A stretch of 64,000 bases of DNA, taken from positions 1,550,001 through 1,614,000 of the forward strand of contig RQOL01000618.1 of assembly GCA_013076295.1 (NCBI GenBank), in the 5' to 3' direction. The stretch comes from Sanderia malayensis (taxonomy: Eukaryota > Cnidaria > Scyphozoa > Semaeostomeae > Pelagiidae). A program made the translations under genes and the position numbers. Position 1 is the stretch's first letter. Each line of letters opens with the position of its first letter. A model generated the notes under the pieces. It had not been told where the DNA came from, searched no databases, and saw nothing but the letters and a program-made list of their open reading frames with translations. Below are positions 55,501 through 64,000 of the stretch, one piece after another.

Positions 55501-58500
55501 GCACTCCAAATTACAACATTTAACAGTGTATAGTATTGGGGTTTAAATCAATACTGCGCATGACGCATCTCTGGCCCCAAAATAGCGAAAATTCTCACCT
55601 CAAGAACATTAATGTTTCTTCCGAAAATTGTGACGTTTAGGTTTGTTGCGACCAGGCTGGGTAGGAAGTTGGTCTTGTGGATTTGCTCGTGTTGCCATGT
55701 GGCACCAACTGTCCAGTTCTTGGAAAACCAGTTAAGGTGAAGACAATTGGTTTTGGTAAGCCATTGAGATGGAACCATCCACTTCGAATACAGATTCAAG
55801 GCGATCTTCACAACTGAAATTCTACAGAATTAAAAACAATATAAAAACAACAACAACGAAATAACATAACGCTAATCATCAACAAATATAAATAATGTTC
55901 CTTTATGTTTTCTCTTGATAATGTTTATTTGAAAGGAAGAGTCAATAAAATCGAAGCATGGGTCACACAAGCCTTGATGCGGCACAAAATAGTAAAAACT
56001 CTCTACCCCCTGAAAGAATGCGAGCTTAAATGCTTATTAAGTAGATAATTTAAAATCGAAACGGGGTACTATTTCTCTTACATCTTTGGTGAGTATGGTG
56101 TTTTAGCGAGGCGGATTGAGACCAGTTTGTCGTAGACGAAGCGGCGCAAAATCAGACTGGGTTCCAAGCGGATAGTGCGGGCAATGTGAAGGATGATCTG
56201 TGGCGTTGGGCAGTCCATGATTACTGCAAACGCGATGCTGCGAAGCTCCGTGTCGTAGGTTATGTCACGGAAAACTCGTAGCATCGTAACATGAACCTGC
56301 GTAAATAAATGCGTCATCGATCGTATTGAATTTCAAAGTGAGTTGAATTGAATTGAATTTCAAGGTGAATTGAATTGAATTGAAGTTCAAAGTGAGTTGA
56401 ATTGAATTGAATTTCAAAGTGAGCTGAATTGAATGATTTAAAGAGAGTACACGAAGAGACAAATAACCAGCTAAAAAAATGCAATTGTTTGTGGCTTACT
56501 TTGTGTGGTATAATGCGGACCAATGGTCTCAAAGCAAGGACGGCCTTGATTCTGATTTCCAATGGCAGAAGTTCGTTGCGAACAATGGCATCCAAGAATG
56601 GAAACAATTGAGGACGTTCCATGTTTTCTGCAATGGCCAAGACGACAGTGGCTGGTAGGTGAGTAATTGGCTGGCAATCAACTTTACCTTGCACACAGAT
56701 GGTTGGAATCTTCTTCAAAGCGTCAGTCAAAACCTGGAACAAAAGTTGTACAAATAAATGAGCTATTAAGTAAAACAGTCAGTAGACTAATAACTTAATA
56801 TCTTATCTCTAATAGGCAATTAAAACTCTAAAATGATTGAATGTAAAAGTTGCCTCTTTGATATACTATTGCTAATCAATTGATAAAGGAAATTTTCCAA
56901 CAGCGGTTGCCTGGTGAGAAATTTAAGCTATGAATGTATGATTTATTTACCTTGTCAAACCAGAGAGTCGTGACCTTTTGCTGTTTTTGTATGGTGTATG
57001 TCTTCAGCATTCCGGATGCAGCAATGTAGGCCAATTTTGTGAGGTATGGAGATTGCTTGATCTTCTCAATCTCGATAATTCCCTGCCATCATGAAGACAG
57101 ACATAATTAATACTCGAAATAATTGATACTTATTCATTATCAAGTATGTCTGGCTAACTAAACGAAATAAAACTAAACTAAGTAAAATAAAACTAAACTA
57201 AATAAAAGGAAATTAAACTAAACATCCTTAAAAACTGCAGATAACATCCAGCAGCGTATTACTCTAAGTTTTCAATCAAGAGAGAGTAAAGAAATTCGAC
57301 TATGGTAATGTGAATAGCATTTCCTGTACCCTAAGGTAGACTTTAGCCATCATCTTTGAAGGCTTTCCAATGAAAGCAACAGATATAAGGTAGTCAGCAA
57401 TGAGTTCTTCAGGCAAACTCGGCAAAACTTCCCTCATGAATTCCATACTATGCTGTGTTCCACACAAACTCATCAGGTATACTGTCCACTTCCTGAAAAA
57501 TGATTGAATAGAGACATTGATAAATACATAAGGAAATGATGGAAAATAAGAAAGAGAGAGAAGAAATATAATTAGTTAAATAGAAGAGAGAGTGATGAAT
57601 GTTAAAACATTAATGAATGAAATAATTAATGCAAAAAAGAAGAGAACGAAGAAGAAAAAAGATAGATTGAAAAATGGGTGCAAAAAAGAGTACACAATAA
57701 ATGATGAGACAAAGACGGATAAGATGAATAAATGATAATAATAATAAATGATAAGACAAAGACGGATGAGAACAACTCACTTCATGTCTGTGGTGGTTGA
57801 GCACTTTGTCCAGATCATAGAATGTGTTTTCTTATCAACTTTGCGCAAAGCCTCGATGATCGTCAGAATCATGTCAGACACTTTGGGAAGAAGCGTGCCA
57901 GTGGTATCTTTTCCATCCACTGTTGTGGCTGGTTTAATTGGGCTAGGCAACAGTTTGACAAGCTTCACCAAGGTAACATGTACAAGTTCGATAATATTCG
58001 TCTGATCTTGCTCTGACAAAGCTGGGACGTATTCCAAGTTTCCAAAACTTCTGACGTCCATCTTCAAATGCTTGACAACTAATTGCCTCTCTAAAGGAAA
58101 GAAGATTTAAAGAATTAGACCAAAAGACTGAGGTTAATTCCTTAGTCCGTAAGAGATTAAGAGCTATCCAAATGGAAGAAAAATAGAACCAAAAAGAATG
58201 TCTTTTAGAAAATTTAGTAATAAAAAGATAATTTTAACTTCTTATCATGCAAAAACGAACCTAATTTGGCAATATCTTGTTTCTTCAAGGTTTTTTCCAC
58301 GCTTTTGACAAGTTTCAATCGTTGATCGGTAACTGAAGTGATGCCACCCTCCTCTTTGCCAACCAAATACAAAACGTGCATTCCAACGGCATGCACCTCT
58401 TCAATCTTGAAATTCTTCTTGTCGCCAATAATGTTGTGTTTGATGGTCGCTGAAGACTGCATTGGGTTCTGAACGGTGAAAAAAGTAGCGTCAATACCAA

Positions 58501-60254
58501 ATATTACTCTCTGGAACTCCCCACCAAAAGGTATCATCAAAACAAAAAGATACCATGATGATAGATATGAGCAAAGGTTGGTGGCACTGGATTGCTTTTA
58601 GCTATTACATATGCAAACCAATACTGTCCTATTACATTGGTATACTGTATAACGGTATACTCACTGTGGCCTGGTTCTCGTTAGGTCCTGGGACGACTTT
58701 GTTGAGAACTTCGTAGTCAACGCTTGAGCAGTTGTTCAAGTCAACAACTTTAGTTACATTGTAACCAACTCGTGTCAGCTTTCTATTGGCATTGACCAGG
58801 TTGAAGTCCAAAATGCTGTATGAGGTCTGACACTTGCCAATCACTGTCATCTAAGCAAAACAAAAACAGAATTTTAATCGAGAAAGAAATTCAAAAGTTT
58901 AAATGGCATATAATGTGAAGAAGTGACTAGGCGTTCAATAGGATAAACAAGCCAGAACTATCTGGTGCTGGTAGAGATAGGGTTGAAATTCCATAAGTCG
59001 AGTGTTCAGATGAATACGCAATTTTTTAGAGTTATCGAGAGTCAAAAATGAAGCAAGAGAGACAGAAATGTTTGAAATAAACTTTGACTTCAACTGTGAT
59101 CCACATATCGTAAAGGTAAACCTTATAAACATTGAACTTTTATATCATAATATGTGTTAATCATACCTCTGGTTTTGTGAATAAGTCATCTCTACCAGTC
59201 TCTGGATCTTTTCCTTGGATTTCGACATTGAGCAGGTTCAGGATTCCCCTCTTCAAATTGACAGAGAACGGCTTGTCGAGTTTGTGTGCGAGGATCCTCC
59301 TAATGATGCCATTTGTATATATGAAAACGACTGGCCTTCTGATGTGCTCCTTCAGTGCTTCAATTTCTCCGTAGCGCTCGTTCAAGAGGACAGGGCCATC
59401 TGTGTACTTCGGATCGGACACCTTAGCAGTAATCGTGTGCTTTGGAATCTAAAAGAAAACAAATGCCAGGTTATTAGCTCCTGGAATAAAACCATTCCAC
59501 ACGTAATGTTGCTGGAAACGTATACATCTGCAAAGGATGATAAAGTTGGTGAAGTCGAGGAAAAGAATAAGAAGCGTCCTTCACAAGCTCAATTCCGACA
59601 CAACTCGACTAACATCCAGGATATAATTGGCAATCGATGCAATCTGGTAGTGGGTAATATGGATTGAATAAGGGTGCTACAGTTGAAGAGAAAGATGCGA
59701 AGATCTTACAACGAGCTTTAACAAACCTTGAGCACAAATTTTGCATTGGAAATTGGGTGCAGTACGACTGTGGCATTCAAGTAGAGCTCGATAAACTGAT
59801 TTTCGAGGAGAGGAAGCTGGGCTGGTCGAATTCGTCCTTCGTAGTGGTAGATGTACTTGGAGGAAGTCTTGTAGCCGCCTGGCAAACGAAATAGAATCGA
59901 CATGAGAAAGGGGTTATTAGCTAAGAAGACAAAAGGGATGAGAAAAGAAAGGAGAAAAAGAGAAGAGAAGAGAAGAGAAGAGAAGAGAAGAGAGGAGAAA
60001 AGAAGAGAAGATAGGTGGATTTGAGGAAATTAGCATTGAAAAATGAACTGAGAAATTTCAACTTACCACTCAGAGAATATGGCAACGCAGAGGCTTAAAA
60101 ACAAAAACAGAAAGAAATGAATCAGCTTGCATTGAAGGATGCATGCTAAGTCATGGTAAAGAATACATATGAAAACTCATTGTGCAAAGTTGAAAAGCTA
60201 AATGTAACACTTACCAGCCAAGATTAGGCCAAGGAAAACCAAAAGGACCTTCAT
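49525..60254 (-). CDS. Vg: Vitellogenin, 23 exons
   Basis: Secreted large lipid-transfer protein, the yolk precursor taken up by oocytes. Exons in transcript order: 60215-60254, 60067-60093, 59727-59878, 59167-59448, 58665-58850, 58261-58468, 57781-58090, 57330-57492, 56951-57082, 56500-56733, 56082-56296, 55599-55821, 55051-55203, 54707-54904, 54234-54430, 52874-53771, 52632-52784, about 51904-52308, 51285-51648, 50717-50955, 50443-50598, 50051-50261, 49525-49796. They give about 1805 residues. Signal peptide MKVLLVFLGLILA; N-terminal lipoprotein domain with YHYEGRI, LNLLNVEIQGK and helical repeats to about residue 800; a Pro/Thr linker near 1020-1050 (TPTAPLTPTTET); a C-terminal von Willebrand type D domain (about 1515-1680) with CGLCGNNDGE; and a Cys-rich tail ending CKCTC. 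No polyserine phosvitin segment is seen. The donor of exon 18 is uncertain. Confidence 0.93.
56328..56434. repeat. ~33-bp tandem repeat in vitellogenin intron 10
   Basis: Four units of GAATTGAATTTCAAAGTGAG-type sequence lie between exons 10 and 11; open frames across it are artefacts of its repetition. Confidence 0.85.
59940..60012. repeat. (AGAAG)n microsatellite in vitellogenin intron 2
   Basis: Purine-only run dominated by AGAAG repeats on the plus strand, the pyrimidine strand of the transcript being opposite. Confidence 0.9.
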
Positions 60255-61526
60255 GGTGCTGTTCGGTTATTCCTCCGTATAAAATGTTTGATTCCAGATA
60301 GAGACCTGAATTTATACAAATCTGGCAACAATGGAACCAAGCACAGTGGTTATCTCTTTTTCTCGTCAACGTAAATTTCAAATCAGAGCATCTTCTGTGC
60401 TGCCAAAATGGTCGATTTCAAGAACAGGCTGCTGTCAGATTTATTATGATATAAATGGATATATCAAAGAAAAATAATAAAGAAATTAATCACATTTACA
60501 AGGTTCATGCAAAACAGAGGCAAATGCCAAGAGGACACTGTAAAATACAATCACTTTCCATTATATTAAATGGTGGAAAATATTTCGTTGTTTTGGGACA
60601 GTTGGATATGGCAAATTCTAGCCATGACTTTAAGCTGTTTGACACAAATAGTGAAGGAGAAAACGTTGAGGACTTTCGCAACGAATAAATTGGTCATTGA
60701 TGAATCTGCGTATAGAGTTAATCTTAAACCTATTGACCAATAATATCACAAGACTGCCATTACGTCATTAGATGTAGATCTGATTGGAATGAACTTCACA
60801 GCTGTGACCAAAATATATTAATCAACAATAGTTTGACCTTTAAAAGAGTCAGTCCCGGGTCAAAGTAAGGTCATGGGTTAAACTAACCAATGGGTGGAGA
60901 CACGGTAACGAAAAATGCAAAATAGATTCTCAACCAATATCCAACAATATCTCAAAATTCTACATTTGAATATTTACACAGCACTGGCCAATAAATAAAA
61001 AACTCGATTGTAGGATTTGAATACAGCTAAAAGGCCAAACAAAGACGAAATTATTTATCAAATTTACTTTGAATGCGAATGCCTAGACGTTTATGCGAAT
61101 GAAGGTGATTATTATTATCAGTTCTCAATGTTCCCCAAATTCTGAATATTAAATTTAAATTTCAAAATTAAGCCTAAAATTTTCGAATTTCAATTTCCAC
61201 AATAATGAAGGAAACATTCTGAAGAAAGCTTTTGCGATTGACAGTTTTCGAATAAATACCAATTTGGCATTCTGCTTCAAACGGAAATGCATAGATAAGC
61301 TAATTGTTCAAATGTAAGATTAAGCTAATTCAGTTTATATTTAATAAACGTATCTCCACACAATGGAAAATAAAGAGAATAACAGGGAAATATATCAGAA
61401 TGTTGGTCGCAATGTGTTTGAATATCATTCTAAAATGTTCTCAATCACAACCATGAATCAACAGCAATTTTACCATTAATTATCAGTGGCAGTAATCGAG
61501 AATCATAGTAATCACTAACCATATGG
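60255..61526. other. Vitellogenin promoter region and intergenic spacer
   Basis: Sequence above 60254 must hold the vitellogenin promoter (minus sense); TATA-like sequence TTTATA (RC) lies near 60280-60320 but cannot be assigned firmly. The small plus frame 60455-60688 has no recognisable domain. The rest is the 3' flank of UGCG. Confidence 0.45.
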
Positions 61527-63891
61527 TCACCAGTTGTGTGTGCATTTTTTGATTATGTTGTGATTGGTAAGTTTGGCCTTTCCTCCCACAGACAGGTCGA
61601 ATTTTCCATTTCTCCATGCTATGCTGCGCCCAAAAGCAGCTTGCAGGAAAAATACATGGGTGAATGTCTCGCGAAAGAACCAGGCTATGAGACGCCACCA
61701 AAATGATGGCAAAGCTCCATTGGGCTAATAAAAATCAAAACAGATCATTATAAAAACTGTATGCAGATGCACGAAGCTTATAGTATTAGCCTATACAAGC
61801 ATCCAGCTACAAGGATTGAGCCTACAAACATCAAGCTACAACGATTGAGCCTACAAGCATTCACTTACAGGGATTGAGCCTACAAGCAGCCAGCTACAAG
61901 GATCCAGTCTACAAGCAGCCAGCTACAAGGATCCAGCCTACAAGCATCCAGCCTTCAAGGATCTAGCTTACAAGCATCCAGCTACAAGGATTGAGTCTTC
62001 AAGCATCCAGCTACAACGATTGAGCCTACAAGCATCCACCTACAACGATTGAGCCTACAAGCATTCACTTACAGGGATTGAGCCTACAAGCAGCCAGCTA
62101 CAAGGATCCAGTCTACAAGCAGCCAGCTACAAGGATCCAGCCTACAAGCATCCAGCCTTCAAGGATCTAGCTTACAAGCATCCAGCTACAAGGATTGAGT
62201 CTTCAAGCATCCAGCTACAACGATTGAGCCTACAAGCATCCAGCTACAACGATTGAGCCTACAAGCATTCACTTACAGGGATTGAGCCTACAAGCAGCCA
62301 GCTACAAGCATCCAGCCTACAAGGATCTAGCTTACAAGCATTCAGCTACAAGGATTGAGCCTATAAGCATTAAACCACAAATTTCCAGCTCAATCAAAGT
62401 CCACATCCTCAAATAAAGACAATAGGGCCGAGGGGAGGCTATTTCTGAATAATCTACTTACGCCTTGTACTATGACGAGCAATAGTTGATCCATAACGGC
62501 CCAGAGCAAACAATGTTGAAGTAACGTTAGTAAGATGGATCGTCCAGTGAAATGGTTGACGCCCAAGGCCATTAATAATCCAATCACAAAGCATTCGGTC
62601 AAAGGCTCCAGACATTGAGGGAAGGGTTCCATTGTTAATCGTAATCTTGTCCACCTGGTAATAATAGGAACGACAGTAGTAAAGTAATAATAACACTAGA
62701 AATACTCAGCTGAATTGAGGAATTAAAAATTCTTTCTAGTTCTTCAGGGGAGGGGGTACAAGGAAGGAATTATAACGATGCTTCCCTTTATATATCTAGT
62801 GATTTTTAGTCTGTGACAGAAAAGCATCCTCTAACCTGATCATTCTATCCTTAAATCGTGCAACTGTTCTGCTCTCTGGATTCTGCAATGCTGGCAAAGT
62901 GCTCAGAGCAAATCGGTATCCTCTGCAACAAGACAAATGGTGCAATCAATGGAACAATCAGTGGCACAATCAATGGTACAATCAATGGTGCAATCAACGG
63001 TGCAATCAATGGCACAATAAATGGCACAATCAATGATACAACAAATGGCATAACCAGTGGCAAAACCAATAGTACATTCAATGGCACAATCAACAACAAG
63101 GAAACCGATTCATTTTCGATACTTGTTATTATACATTTGTTTTGTTAGTAGATTATAATTCCTTCACGTTAAGTAGCTAACATGTCCAAAAATACAATAG
63201 CATATGGCATAATTTAGAGAGCACTGCAGGTAGATATAAACTGAGAGAAGCTAACAAAAGTTTCACAAACCTTTTGTGAAGCTCTTTGGCCATGTAGTAA
63301 TCTTCAGCGATGTATTCGCCCAGAGATTGGAGACCACCTTCAAAATAAAAAAGTCAACTTTGAAACTTTGAGCACACGCCTTGTCAAGTAAGAATATTGT
63401 ATATGGAAATAGGATGTAAGAAAGTCACATGGTAAGAAGTATATGTGTGTAAAAGAAAAAACAAATAATTTATATGTATATATATAAAAAGAAGAAAAAA
63501 AAGACAATCAAAAACATCATTTAAAGAATACAATTGACTTGGAAGATGAATGGTAGGCAGTAGAAGGCAATGTTTGTCTTTTTATTCACGTAGTTTCTAG
63601 TTGTTGCTCAACGTTTTCATAGTAGAAAGCAATGGACGGTATAAAATAGCATTTCAGGGTTTCATAAGAAAACGTAGATAAAAACAGTCCATGGAAAGAT
63701 ACGGAGTAGAGAAAGGGGGAGGGAAAGAGAAAGAGCGTAGATGATCAGGTGAGTAGCAAATTGACATGTGAAAGTATACCTATTTCTTCTAGAAGTTTCT
63801 TATCAATTAGGCTTGCCATTCCATTCACACATTGCAGCTGCATAAAATTTGTGAACAGATAAACCCTGGCGTGCTGTGTTCCAAAATAAAC
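61527..63891 (-). CDS. UGCG: Ceramide glucosyltransferase, 3' exons (5' part outside window)
   Basis: Transfers glucose from UDP-glucose to ceramide at the cytosolic face of the Golgi, the first step to glucosylceramide and higher glycosphingolipids. Five exons in transcript order are visible: 63780-63891, 63271-63337, 62836-62922, 62462-62654, 61527-61724. All phases join to about 219 C-terminal residues of an expected ~390. Motifs: VYFGTQHAR and CVNGMASLI, then LGEYIAEDYYMAKEL with the conserved ED-Y of the D3 motif. Next comes RMIRW, the (Q/R)xxRW signature split by an intron, then hydrophobic C-terminal helices and the ending AWRNGKFDLSVGG. Earlier exons carrying the first Asp motifs are beyond 64000. 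Two introns carry minisatellites. Confidence 0.93.
61795..62385. repeat. ~29-bp minisatellite with 204-bp higher-order repeat
   Basis: Units such as GCCTACAAGCATCCAGCTAC plus AAGGATTGA repeat about 20 times in the last UGCG intron. The variant TCACTTACAGGGATTGAGCC starts at 61861, 62065 and 62269, exactly 204 bp apart, showing a seven-unit higher-order repeat. Confidence 0.92.
62938..63090. repeat. 12-bp minisatellite (GGCACAATCAAT)n
   Basis: About 12 copies of GGYRCAATCAAT in a UGCG intron. Because the unit is a multiple of three, both strands stay open (Ile-Asn-Gly-Thr repeats on plus), but no start or splice context supports translation. Confidence 0.92.
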
Positions 63892-64000
63892 CTGAAACAT
63901 AACAGATCATAATCCTAATAATAATTAATAAAGTATATGCATTTACGTCATTTGAGATTTCACCAATGAATTTGATCTTTATAATCTACCGGCTCATTTA

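Noticed and set aside
59215..59894. Plus-strand frames of 76-150 residues
   Set aside because: They lie antisense to vitellogenin exons 3 and 4, or in the intron between them.
61795..62385. CRISPR-like array
   Set aside because: Units are contiguous variants of one minisatellite without unique spacers, in an intron of an animal gene.
62858..63148. 96-residue frame rich in Ile-Asn-Gly-Thr
   Set aside because: It is produced by the 12-bp minisatellite in a UGCG intron and overlaps a minus-strand UGCG exon.

Overview
This is a nuclear window from an animal. Genes are cut by many short GT-AG introns, and a homeobox gene, a vitellogenin and an AP-3 delta adaptin are present. The base composition is AT-rich and the introns are full of satellites, minisatellites and MITE-like inverted repeats. 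A Not-class homeodomain, a complete vitellogenin, paired SLC46-like transporters and very high intron density fit an early-branching metazoan. A cnidarian seems most likely to me, but a sponge, a placozoan or another invertebrate cannot be excluded by eye. Nothing looks bacterial or like an organelle.

Layout. A Not-like homeobox exon (2524-2840, +) is followed by intergenic DNA holding a foldback-repeat cluster (3537-3955) and an internally deleted hAT transposon with intact ends and target duplication (4878-5451). AP3D1 then fills 5879-21764 (+) with 45 coding exons whose phases all join, giving about 1249 residues. Two SLC46-like MFS transporters lie in tandem on + (23422-25886 and 26506-28041). 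RTCA, the RNA 3'-terminal phosphate cyclase (28493-36497, +, 11 exons, 359 residues), carries a 2.2-kb satellite in intron 4.

The second half is mostly minus strand. It holds an unrecognised disordered-protein gene (37848 to about 41535), a TPR protein with an acidic then lysine-rich tail (43362-44542), a roughly 2.4-kb imperfect palindrome containing tRNA-like modules (45441-47853), a possible tiny + strand gene (48762-49116), a 23-exon vitellogenin (49525-60254), and the 3' half of ceramide glucosyltransferase UGCG (61527-63891), which continues past the window end.

The genes do not form a pathway. AP3D1 (vesicle coat), RTCA (RNA end processing), UGCG (glycosphingolipid synthesis) and SLC46-like transporters are general cellular genes, while Not and vitellogenin are developmental or reproductive. 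The accessory interest is in the non-coding part: a satellite whose every unit carries splice-site-like signals inside a real intron, a large palindrome with mirrored tRNA-like modules, and several non-autonomous elements with recognisable ends. Exon boundaries were read by eye from splice signals, reading frame and family knowledge; no alignment or expression data were available.
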